22,248 nt of DNA from CAZQVN01 sp964596775. Its GTDB lineage: Bacteria > Eisenbacteria > RBG-16-71-46 > JABDJR01 > JAWXBZ01. This document shows, one piece after another, positions 7,387-14,374 of this stretch; positions within the stretch are counted from its first letter, which is position 1, and each line of letters opens with the position of its first letter. The position numbers were made by a program, and so were the translations under genes. A model generated the notes under the pieces. The model did not search any database, was not told the origin of the DNA, and worked only from the letters and a program-made list of their open reading frames with translations. The DNA lies in NCBI GenBank assembly GCA_964596775.1, contig CAZQVN010000060.1, forward strand, positions 1 to 22,248, given 5' to 3'.

Positions 7387-8337
7387 GTGAAGATCGTCTT
7401 CATGGGAACGCCCGATTTTTCGGTCCCGTGTCTCCAATCGCTCGTGACCGCGGGTCACGAGCTTCCGTTGGTTGTAACCCAGCCCGACCGCCCGAGAGGG
7501 CGCGGCCTGAAGCTCGAACCGCCGCCGGTCAAGCGTGCGGCGCTCGATCTCGGCCTGCCGGTCTATCAGCCCGACCGCGTGAATCGCCCGGAGCATGTCG
7601 CCCGGATTGCGGAACTCGAACCTGATGTGCTCGTCGTGGTCGCCTACGGAGCCATTCTCAAGGAGACGCTGTTGACCCTGGCCCCGCACGGCGCCGTCAA
7701 CGTTCATGCTTCGCTTCTGCCCCGTCACCGGGGGATGTCGCCGATCCAGCGCGCCATCTGGGACGGTGACGCGGAAACCGGCGTGACCACCATGCACATG
7801 GATGCCGGTGTCGACACCGGCGACATCATCCTCATGGAGAGGACGCCGATCGGCCCCGACGAAACCGGGGGAGAACTGCACGACCGGCTGAGCGTTCTCG
7901 GCGCGCGCGTCCTCGTGGACACGCTGGCGAGGCTCGCGGACGGAACCGCGCCGCGCCGGAAGCAGGAGGGGGAGGCCACCTACGCGGCCCGCCTGGACAA
8001 GAAAGACGGGGCCGTCGACTGGACGCTTCCCGCCCGCGATGTGCACAATCACGCGCGGGCGCTCACGCCGTGGCCCGGGGCGGGCACCTGGTTCGAGGCG
8101 GGTCCGGTCGGGGTGCTCAAAACTCGAATGTGCGACGGGCCGCAGTCGGGCGCCGCGCCGGGGACCATCGTGGATATCAGCGAAGACAGTGTGAGCGTCG
8201 CCTGCGGCGCGGGAGACATCCGGCTCGTCGAAGTGCGTCCCGCCGGGCGGAAAACGATGTCCGCCGGCGATTTCGCCCGCGGCCGGCGCCTGGCGGCCGG
8301 CGTCCGCTTCGATGCGCCGCCGGAGGGGTCCCGATGA
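7387..8337 (+). CDS. fmt: Methionyl-tRNA formyltransferase
   Basis: Fmt formylates the amino group of initiator Met-tRNA using 10-formyltetrahydrofolate. The 316-residue protein starts at GTG one base after def. It begins with MKIVFMGTPDFSVPCL and has catalytic N105, H107 (NVHASLLP) and D143 (AGVDTGDIIL), as in the family. The loop after SLLP reads RHRGMSPIQ rather than the common RYRGAAPI, a mild variation. The C-terminal OB-like domain contains VDWTLPARDVHNHARALTPWPG. Its stop overlaps the rsmB ATG by 4 bases. Confidence is high. Confidence 0.96.
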   Translation: MKIVFMGTPDFSVPCLQSLVTAGHELPLVVTQPDRPRGRGLKLEPPPVKRAALDLGLPVYQPDRVNRPEHVARIAELEPDVLVVVAYGAILKETLLTLAPHGAVNVHASLLPRHRGMSPIQRAIWDGDAETGVTTMHMDAGVDTGDIILMERTPIGPDETGGELHDRLSVLGARVLVDTLARLADGTAPRRKQEGEATYAARLDKKDGAVDWTLPARDVHNHARALTPWPGAGTWFEAGPVGVLKTRMCDGPQSGAAPGTIVDISEDSVSVACGAGDIRLVEVRPAGRKTMSAGDFARGRRLAAGVRFDAPPEGSR

Positions 8338-9698
8338 GCCGTCCCCCGCGCACGCGGAAGCCCCCGGTTCCGAAATCGCCGCGCGAGGTGGCGCTCGACG
8401 CGCTCTATGCCGTGGACCGGCGCCACGCGTTCAGCGACCGCCTGCTGCACAAGCTGCTCCGCGATCACCCGATGGACCAGCGCGACGCCGCGCTGGTCAC
8501 GGCCATCGTGCGCGGAACGCTGCGCTGGCGCGGACGGATCGACGGCCTGCTCAATCACTACATCAAGATCGGCCTCGACGCGCTGCCGCCGCTGATCCAG
8601 AACATCCTGCGCATGGGCGTCTTCCAGCTCCTGTACCTGGACCAGGTTCCGGACCGTGCCGCGGTGGACGAAAGCGTCAAGCTGGCCCGCAAGTTCGGGC
8701 ATCCCGGAACGGCGGGACTCGTGAACGCCGTCCTCAGGAAGATCTCGGCGGAGCGGGACAAGCTGCCCGAGCCCGTGATCGGAAGCGATCCCGTGCCGGC
8801 GCTCGCCTCCATCCATTCGCACCCCGAGTGGATGGTCAGCCGCTGGGTCCACCGGTTCGGCGTGGAAGAGGCCACGGAACTCCTGAAGGCGAACAACGAG
8901 CCGCCGCCGGTCACGATCCGGATCAACCGGCAGAAGGCGGAACCGCGTGAGTTTCTCAACCGGCTTCTCTCTTCGGGACTCAAGGCGGAGTCCGGAACGT
9001 TCCACCGCGGCACGATCCGCATCTTCGGCGACTTCATTCCGCCGGAGGATCCCGGTTTTGCCGGAGGCGAGTTCGTCGTCCAGGACGAGAGCGAGAGTCT
9101 CGTCGTCGACCTGCTGAACCCGTCGCCCGGCGAGACCGTCGTGGACCTCTGCGCGGCGCCGGGCGGCAAGACGACGCACATCGCCGAGCGTGTCGGCCGC
9201 CCCGGCCACGTGATCGCCGTCGAGGCCCAGCGCGGACGGATCAAGCCCCTCGTGGAAAACAGGGCCCGGCTCGGCCTGGAAAACGTGTCGATCCTCCTTG
9301 CCGACGGCCTGCACCTGGCATTGCGCAAGCCGGCGGATCGCGTCCTGGTCGACGCGCCCTGTTCCGGCCTCGGCGTTCTGGCCAAGCGGGCCGATGCGCG
9401 CTGGCGGAAGACCGAGGGAAAAATCCGCACGGTGACGGCGATCCAGGAAAAGCTGATCCGGGCCGGTGCGCGGCTCGTGAAACCCGGGGGCGTCCTCGTC
9501 TACAGCGTCTGCTCGATCGAACCCGACGAGGGAAAGCGCGTGGTGGAGCGGTTCCTGAAGGACCATCCGGAATTCTCGATCGAGGACGCGGCGCGGCACG
9601 TCCCCGCGGCCGTCACCGCCGAGGGGATGCTCCTGACGCTGCCCCACCGGCACAGGACGGACGGCGCGTTCGCGGCGCGGTTGAAAAGGAAGGCGTGA
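8334..9698 (+). CDS. rsmB: 16S rRNA (cytosine-967-C5)-methyltransferase RsmB
   Basis: RsmB (Sun/Fmu) methylates C967 of 16S rRNA with S-adenosylmethionine. The 454-residue protein has an N-terminal NusB-like domain (about 13-155). The Rossmann methyltransferase follows, with the SAM motif LCAAPGGKTT (272-281), the catalytic-turnover PCSG with C343, and the nucleophile cysteine C393 in VYSVCSIEPDE. The ATG at 8334 overlaps the fmt stop as ATGA, so it is preferred over longer in-frame extensions running back into fmt. def-fmt-rsmB is a widespread gene order. The PASTA-protein gene begins one base after its stop. Confidence 0.95.
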   Translation: MSRPPRTRKPPVPKSPREVALDALYAVDRRHAFSDRLLHKLLRDHPMDQRDAALVTAIVRGTLRWRGRIDGLLNHYIKIGLDALPPLIQNILRMGVFQLLYLDQVPDRAAVDESVKLARKFGHPGTAGLVNAVLRKISAERDKLPEPVIGSDPVPALASIHSHPEWMVSRWVHRFGVEEATELLKANNEPPPVTIRINRQKAEPREFLNRLLSSGLKAESGTFHRGTIRIFGDFIPPEDPGFAGGEFVVQDESESLVVDLLNPSPGETVVDLCAAPGGKTTHIAERVGRPGHVIAVEAQRGRIKPLVENRARLGLENVSILLADGLHLALRKPADRVLVDAPCSGLGVLAKRADARWRKTEGKIRTVTAIQEKLIRAGARLVKPGGVLVYSVCSIEPDEGKRVVERFLKDHPEFSIEDAARHVPAAVTAEGMLLTLPHRHRTDGAFAARLKRKA

Positions 9699-9699
9699 G

Positions 9700-10512
9700 A
9701 TGACCGACGACACCGGCAGGGAGGACGCTCCGGACCGGGACGAAAGCCCGGTCGGACGGGCGCGGCGCAGCGAACGCCGGGCCAGGAAACAGAAGACACC
9801 GTGGATGCTGCAGTTCGTCGTCTACGGTTTCCTGATGTTCGCCGCGTTCGGGCTCGGAGCCCTGCTGTTCAACTCGGTGATCATGCCCGCGTTCGTCGGC
9901 CACAAGGACGTCGTGAAGATCCCCGACGTCATCGGCAAGGAAGCGCCCGTGGCGGAAGCCCTGGTGACGAAGGCGGGCCTGACGCTCGGGGAAACCCGCC
10001 GCCGCCACGACGCGCGCCCGGCCGGCACGGTGATCGCGCAGCATCCCGCTCCGGGAACGTCGGTGAAGAACCGCCGGAGCATCATCCTGGTCGTGAGCCT
10101 CGGAGAGCAGGGAAGCACGATTCCCGACCTGACCGGGGAAAACATGCGCAACGTCGATCTCGCGCTCCGGCAGGCCGACCTCGTCGTCGGCGACGTCTAC
10201 ACCGTGCCGTCATCGAGCGTGGACGCGAACGCCGTGATCGCCACCGATCCGCCGGCCGGTTCCGGAGCCGCGAAGGGAACCGCCGTTCATGTCCTGATGT
10301 CCGCCGGCACCGCCGCGCAGGGATTCCAGATGCCGGATCTCCGCGGGCTCGAGGCCACGGAAATGGAGCGGCGCCTGCTCGACGTCAACTTCCGGGTGGC
10401 GGTCGAGAGCCGCGGGGGGATTCCCGGCGGGCGACGGAGGATATCGGATCACGTACCGGAACCGGGCGCCCGGGTCATGCCCGGGCAGAAGATCACGCTG
10501 TACACGGACTGA
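9700..10512 (+). CDS. Membrane-anchored PASTA-domain protein
   Basis: The 270-residue protein has a basic cytosolic N-terminus (about 1-34), one transmembrane helix (about 37-62), and three extracytoplasmic PASTA domains at roughly 71-136, 138-206 and 212-270. These are recognised by the recurring V/IPDL-x-G...A...L start and the DPPAG or PAPGT turn. PASTA domains bind muropeptide or beta-lactam-like ligands in Ser/Thr kinases and penicillin-binding proteins, but no kinase or transpeptidase domain is present here. A stand-alone PASTA protein between rsmB and rpe is common in several phyla and resembles a kinase whose catalytic half is missing. The ATG follows AAAAGGAAGG closely. A cell-envelope sensing role is inferred. 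Confidence 0.9.
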   Translation: MTDDTGREDAPDRDESPVGRARRSERRARKQKTPWMLQFVVYGFLMFAAFGLGALLFNSVIMPAFVGHKDVVKIPDVIGKEAPVAEALVTKAGLTLGETRRRHDARPAGTVIAQHPAPGTSVKNRRSIILVVSLGEQGSTIPDLTGENMRNVDLALRQADLVVGDVYTVPSSSVDANAVIATDPPAGSGAAKGTAVHVLMSAGTAAQGFQMPDLRGLEATEMERRLLDVNFRVAVESRGGIPGGRRRISDHVPEPGARVMPGQKITLYTD

Positions 10513-10525
10513 AAGGCCAACTCAC

Positions 10526-11203
10526 ATGACCGATCATCGCATCCGGATCGCCCCGTCCGTTCTCTCCGCCGACTTCTCCCGTCTCGACGCCGACATCGAC
10601 CTGGTTGCGAAAGCCGGCGCGGACATGCTGCACCTCGACGTCATGGACGGGCACTTCGTTCCGAACATCACGTTCGGGCCGTTCATCGTGGAGGCCATCG
10701 ACCGGCTGTCCGACCTGTTCCTCGATGTGCACCTGATGATCTCCGAGCCGCAGAAATACGCGGAGGCGTTCATCAAGGCGGGCGCGGACCGCCTGATCGT
10801 TCAGATCGAAACCCAGGAAGACCCGCGACCGCTTCTCAAGGAGATCCGGAAGGCGGGTTGCCAGCCGGCGCTTGTCCTGAACCCGGCCACGCCGTTTGAG
10901 CGGGTCGAGCCCTGGCTTGGTGACGTGGACCTGCTGCTGGTGATGAGCGTCGTGCCCGGATTCGGAGGGCAGAAGTTCATGCCGGAGGTCCTGTCGAAGG
11001 TCGAACGCGCCGCGGCGGTCCGGGCCGAAAAGGGGCTCAAGTTCGATATCGAGATGGACGGCGGCATCGACGCCGTGACCGTCAAGGAAGCCGCCCGGGC
11101 CGGGGCCAACGTATTCGTGGCCGGGAACGCCATATACGGGGCGAAGGACCCGGCGGCGGCGCTGAAGGGGATCCGGGCGGCGGCGGAGGGGGCGTGCGTC
11201 TAA
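10526..11203 (+). CDS. rpe: Ribulose-phosphate 3-epimerase
   Basis: Rpe interconverts ribulose 5-phosphate and xylulose 5-phosphate in the pentose phosphate and Calvin pathways. The 225-residue TIM barrel shows IAPSVLSADFSRL with the active-site Ser, the metal-binding HLDVMDGHFVPN, VHLMI, VMSVVPGFGGQKF, EMDGGID with the catalytic Asp, and the phosphate loop AGNAIYG. The length is standard. It starts 13 bases after the PASTA gene and is followed 31 bases later by the YHS-protein gene, so the operon probably continues. Confidence 0.97.
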   Translation: MTDHRIRIAPSVLSADFSRLDADIDLVAKAGADMLHLDVMDGHFVPNITFGPFIVEAIDRLSDLFLDVHLMISEPQKYAEAFIKAGADRLIVQIETQEDPRPLLKEIRKAGCQPALVLNPATPFERVEPWLGDVDLLLVMSVVPGFGGQKFMPEVLSKVERAAAVRAEKGLKFDIEMDGGIDAVTVKEAARAGANVFVAGNAIYGAKDPAAALKGIRAAAEGACV

Positions 11204-11234
11204 ACCAAACGCCGGACCCGGGCGTCTGACCATC

Positions 11235-11834
11235 ATGACACCCAACGTGACCCGTTCCCTCCTCGGCACGATCCTGGCCCTCCTTCTGGTCGGCCTCATT
11301 CCGTCCCGGGAGCCCCGCGCCCAGGTCTACGTGGACACCGGCGACACGCTCCACCCCCGGATCCGTTATGCGGATTCCCTGCTGTCCCTGAACGACCGCT
11401 GTATCGTCAAGATGACGAAGCTCGGGAAGAAGACCCGCCCCGTCTATGTGAACGGCCACCCGGTCGGCTTCTGCTGAGGCCCGTGCCCGGGGGTTTTCGT
11501 GCAAAACCCGGACATGTTTCTCAAGGCGCGAAAGGTGGAGGTTCCCGATCTGGAGGATCCGTCCCGTCCGGCGCTCCTCGATCCGGAACTACGGGCCTTT
11601 GTGAACTGGGAGATCTACTTTCTCCGCGACCGGAAGGCGCTCCGCAAGTTCAGGAAGGATCCTCTCAGGGCGTGCGGAACGCTCACCGATCCGGTCAGCG
11701 GGGTGCGGTTCAATCCCACGAAGTCCTCACCGAGGCTGGATTTCAACGATCGCCCCTACTTCTTCTCGTCGGACTCCACGTTTGCCACATTCAAGACCTT
11801 CCCGGACAGTTTTGCGGTCCGGAGGGGCATGTAG
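11235..11834 (+). CDS. Secreted tandem YHS-domain protein with in-frame TGA (candidate selenoprotein)
   Basis: Read through one TGA (11475-11477), this frame encodes 199 residues. Residues 1-29 form a signal peptide (basic start, Leu-rich core, PRA|Q cleavage). A first YHS-type metal-binding domain spans about 53-96, with C56 in NDRCIVKM, YVNGHPVGFC80, the TGA as residue 81, then GPC84 and a PDMF end. A second YHS-like domain spans about 147-193 (CGTLTDPVSGVRF to YFFSSDSTFATFKTFPDSF), with most metal-binding Cys replaced by Ser. YHS proteins normally read FCC-x-x-C here, so the TGA falls exactly on the second Cys. A hairpin follows at SECIS-like distance. Conventional callers would give two pieces, 11235-11477 and 11499-11834 (GTG start). 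The alternative is a nonsense mutation or sequencing error. Translation through the stop is inferred. Confidence 0.7.
11482..11516 (+). promoter_or_regulatory. Candidate bacterial SECIS hairpin after the in-frame TGA
   Basis: The apical stem pairs GGGUUUU (11491-11497) with AAAACCC (11503-11509) around a 5-base loop CGUGC (11498-11502). Below it are a GG bulge (11489-11490), two C-G pairs, a C-A mismatch and a four-pair lower stem ending at 11516. Twenty bases separate the UGA from the loop, and the loop has G at position 2 followed by U. These features match what is known of bacterial SECIS elements (close to the UGA, short apical loop with an early G, GU in the E. coli fdhF loop). The bulge is GG rather than U. 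SelB binding is inferred. Confidence 0.55.
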
Positions 11835-11990
11835 GCGGCGAAGAGGAGAACCCGAAGAGGACCGCGGGAAGGGAGGTTTCCGGGCCGGAGATCAACGAGC
11901 ACGAGCGGCAGGAAACAACCGCACCGATAACCTGTTGACCATAAATAACTTGGCAAGCCTGCTCTCCGCCGCCCCGCCCCACGATTCCGC

Positions 11991-12019
11991 TTGCCCGTCC
12001 CCCCGCAAGCCCGTATACT
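11991..12019 (+). promoter_or_regulatory. Promoter of the ffh-rpsP operon
   Basis: TTGCCC (11991-11996), a 17-base spacer and TATACT (12014-12019) form a strong sigma70-type promoter in the 227-base gap between the YHS gene and ffh. The predicted start near 12026 leaves a leader of about 36 bases. An AT-rich patch, TTGACCATAAATAACTTGG (11935 onward), lies further upstream and may hold a UP-like or regulatory element. Confidence 0.6.
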
Positions 12020-12061
12020 CCTTCCCTTTGCAATTCGGCCCGTCTCTCTCCGAGTTATGCC

Positions 12062-13384
12062 ATGTTCGAGGATCTCACCGGGAAACTGGAGGACGTATTC
12101 CGCCGGCTCCGCGGTAAAGGGAAGCTGTCGGAAGACAATATCAAGGAGACTCTGCGCGAGGTGCGCCGGGCTCTGCTTGAGGCCGACGTCAATTACAAGG
12201 TCGCAAAGGACTTCGTCGAACGGGTCCGCGAAAAATCCGTCGGCCAGGATGTCCTGAAGTCGCTGACCCCGGGCCAGGTCGTCGTCAAGGTCGTTCATGA
12301 CGAGCTTGTGGAACTGCTCGGGGGAAAGAACGCGCCGCTGGCGAAGGCGCCGAAGCCGCCCACGTTCGTCATGGTGGTCGGGTTGCAGGGATCGGGCAAG
12401 ACCACGTTCTGCGGAAAGCTCGCCCGGCTTCTGAAGAAGAAGAATCAGCGCGTTCTGCTGGCCGCCGCGGATATCTACAGGCCCGCCGCCATCGACCAGC
12501 TCGAGGTTGTCGGCAAGTCCGTCGATGTGCCGGTTTTCGCCCTGCGTGGCGGGGAAAAGCCTCTGGAAATCGCCAGAAGGGCGATTTCCAGAGCAAAGGA
12601 CGACATGATGGACTATGTCATCCTGGATACGGCGGGTCGCCTGCACGTGGACGACACGCTGATGAACGAGCTGACGGAAATCAAGTCGGCCATCAAGCCG
12701 GATGAAATCCTGCTCGTGGTGGACGGAATGACCGGTCAGGACGCCGTAACGCTGTCCCAGACGTTCAACGAGCGGCTGGGATTCGACGGCGTGGTCCTGA
12801 CGAAGATGGACGGTGATGCCCGCGGTGGCGGTGCGCTCTCCGTCCGGGCCGTCACGGGGCGGCCGATCAAGTTCGTGGGCGTCGGCGAGAAGCCGGAGGC
12901 TCTCGAGGAGTTTCACCCGGACCGCCTGGCGTCGCGCATTCTCGGAATGGGCGACATCGTGAGCCTGGTGGAGCGGGCCCAGGAAAACGTGGATTTCGAC
13001 GAGGCCGCGCGGCTTCAGGAAAAGCTCCGCAAGGAGCAGTTCACGTTCGAGGATTTCCTGGCCCAGATGCAGCAGATGAAGAAGCTCGGGCCTCTCGAGG
13101 ACATCCTCAAGATGCTGCCGGGCGTCGGTTCGAAGCTGAAGGGAATGAATTTCGACGATTCCGCCATGGGGCACATCGAGGCGATCATCCGCTCGATGAC
13201 ACCGGAGGAACGGAATCGACCGGGCATCATCGACGGCAGCCGCCGACGCAGGATTGCCGGCGGCAGCGGCACGACGGTGCAGGAGGTGAACCGCCTCCTC
13301 AAGGAATTCGAATCGGTTCAAAAGATGATGAAGATGGTCGGAAAAGCCGGCCGGGGCAAGCGCTTCGCAGCGCCGTTCCCCTGA
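12062..13384 (+). CDS. ffh: Signal recognition particle protein Ffh (SRP54)
   Basis: Ffh binds 4.5S RNA and signal peptides of nascent membrane proteins and docks with FtsY as a GTPase. The 440-residue protein has the N domain (1-~95) and a G domain with P-loop GLQGSGKTT (107-115), AADIYRPAAIDQL, DTAGR (189-193) and TKMDGDARGG (247-256). The Met-rich M domain (~300-440) contains FLAQMQQMKKLGPLEDILKMLPG-type helices. The length is typical. It has its own promoter upstream and heads the ribosomal operon, with rpsP starting 22 bases after its stop. A 14-bp perfect inverted repeat lies within the codons for residues ~167-177. The protein aligns without a gap to the family there, so the repeat comes from codon choice. 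Confidence 0.97.
   Translation: MFEDLTGKLEDVFRRLRGKGKLSEDNIKETLREVRRALLEADVNYKVAKDFVERVREKSVGQDVLKSLTPGQVVVKVVHDELVELLGGKNAPLAKAPKPPTFVMVVGLQGSGKTTFCGKLARLLKKKNQRVLLAAADIYRPAAIDQLEVVGKSVDVPVFALRGGEKPLEIARRAISRAKDDMMDYVILDTAGRLHVDDTLMNELTEIKSAIKPDEILLVVDGMTGQDAVTLSQTFNERLGFDGVVLTKMDGDARGGGALSVRAVTGRPIKFVGVGEKPEALEEFHPDRLASRILGMGDIVSLVERAQENVDFDEAARLQEKLRKEQFTFEDFLAQMQQMKKLGPLEDILKMLPGVGSKLKGMNFDDSAMGHIEAIIRSMTPEERNRPGIIDGSRRRRIAGGSGTTVQEVNRLLKEFESVQKMMKMVGKAGRGKRFAAPFP
12561..12593. repeat. 14-bp perfect inverted repeat inside ffh
   Basis: The left arm CTCTGGAAATCGCC (12561-12574) and the right arm GGCGATTTCCAGAG (12580-12593) are perfectly complementary around the loop AGAAG. The stretch encodes LEIARRAISRA in the G domain and uses AGA, AGG and AGA for arginine, although neighbouring codons are mostly CGN. 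In mRNA this would be a very stable hairpin within the coding region. Confidence 0.9.
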
Positions 13385-13406
13385 TTGATTCAAAGGAGGA
13401 CATAAA

Positions 13407-13841
13407 GTGTCGGTCAAGATCAGATTGAAACGCGCGGGCATGAAGGGCCGGCCGTTCTATCGTGTGGTGGTCATCGACTCGCGCATGCAGCGGGACGGCC
13501 GCTTCATCGAGGAAATCGGTTACTACGACCCGCTGGAGCAGCCCCAGGTCGTCAACGTGGACCGCGACAAGGCGGCTTCGTGGATCGCCAAGGGCGCCAC
13601 ACCTTCGGACACGGTCCGGAATCTCCTGAAGAAGGAAAACTCCGTGATCACCCCCCGGACGGTGAACCGCGATTTCACGCCCGGTCCGGCGCGCGTGCGC
13701 GCACCCCGGCCGGAAGTCTCGGCCACGCCTTCGGGCGACCGTGACGGACGCGGCGGACGCGGTGGACGCGGCGGTCGTGGCGGTGGCGGACGGGGCGGTG
13801 CGGGCGGCGGTCGTGGCGGTGAAGGCCGTCGGGGCAACTGA
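13407..13841 (+). CDS. rpsP: 30S ribosomal protein S16 with Gly/Arg-rich C-terminal tail
   Basis: Residues 1-85 are a normal S16 (SVKIRLKRAGMKGRPFYRVVV start, RDGRFIEEIGYYDP, then SDTVRNLL near 67-74), a small-subunit protein of the 16S 5' domain. The remaining ~60 residues are unusual: a Pro/Arg linker, then from about 114 to 144 a low-complexity tail of RGG and GGG repeats. The DNA of the tail is itself repetitive (GGACGCGG/GGTCGTGG units). S16 is usually 80-90 residues, so this extension is large and probably disordered and RNA-binding. GGAGG (13395-13399) precedes the GTG start by 7 bases. The khpA gene often found between rpsP and rimM is absent. Confidence 0.96.
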   Translation: MSVKIRLKRAGMKGRPFYRVVVIDSRMQRDGRFIEEIGYYDPLEQPQVVNVDRDKAASWIAKGATPSDTVRNLLKKENSVITPRTVNRDFTPGPARVRAPRPEVSATPSGDRDGRGGRGGRGGRGGGGRGGAGGGRGGEGRRGN

Positions 13842-13861
13842 CTGAGCCTGGTTCCGAAATC

Positions 13862-14374
13862 ATGGATTCCAGGTGGGTGGATGTCGGAACGGTCGTGAGC
13901 ATTCACGGCCTCGCTGGTGAGCTGGTCGTGCGGACCGCGGCCGACGACCCCGAGGCACCCACCCGTTACAGGACGATGCACTGGTACACCCGCGACGGCT
14001 CCGAGAAGGAAATGACCGTGGAGTCGTCACGGATTCACAAGGGAATGGCGCTGATCAAGTTCCGCGGCGTCGACGATCGCGATGAAGCGCAGGAGTTCGT
14101 CGGCGGACGATTCCGGGTCCGGCGCGAAGAACTCGTACCTCTCGAGGAGGGCCGGTTCTACGTGGTGGACCTGATCGGGCTGAGCGTGGAAACCACGGAC
14201 GGCCGGAAGATCGGGCCGGTCCGCGATGTGCTGCAGACCGGCGCCAACGATGTGTACGTGATCGATTACGAGGGGCGGGAGGTCCTGATTCCCGCCGTCG
14301 ACGCGATCGTCAAGTCGGTGGATCCGTCGAGCGGAAAGATCGTCATCGAAGCCATGGACGGGCTTCTCGATTGA
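13862..14374 (+). CDS. rimM: Ribosome maturation factor RimM
   Basis: RimM helps process the 16S rRNA 3' domain and assists S19 assembly. The 170-residue protein has the N-terminal RimM beta-barrel (VDVGTVVSIHGLAGELVVRT; REELVPLEEGRFYVVDLIGL marks the domain boundary near 100). The C-terminal PRC-barrel follows (GPVRDVLQTGANDVYVIDYEGREVLIPAVDAIV-like, about 110-165). The length is typical. It starts 20 bases after rpsP with no strong Shine-Dalgarno, and its stop overlaps the trmD TTG start by 4 bases. Gene order supports the call. Confidence 0.95.
   Translation: MDSRWVDVGTVVSIHGLAGELVVRTAADDPEAPTRYRTMHWYTRDGSEKEMTVESSRIHKGMALIKFRGVDDRDEAQEFVGGRFRVRREELVPLEEGRFYVVDLIGLSVETTDGRKIGPVRDVLQTGANDVYVIDYEGREVLIPAVDAIVKSVDPSSGKIVIEAMDGLLD

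Noticed and set aside
8049..9713. A 554-codon minus-strand open frame antisense to rsmB
   Set aside because: Codon-bias shadow of a clear methyltransferase gene.
11475..11477. UGA recoded genome-wide as Gly or Trp
   Set aside because: Many genes in the window end at TGA, often in ATGA overlaps with the next start, so TGA is a normal stop here.
11756..13441. A 561-codon minus-strand open frame antisense to ffh
   Set aside because: Codon-bias shadow; ffh has every family motif.
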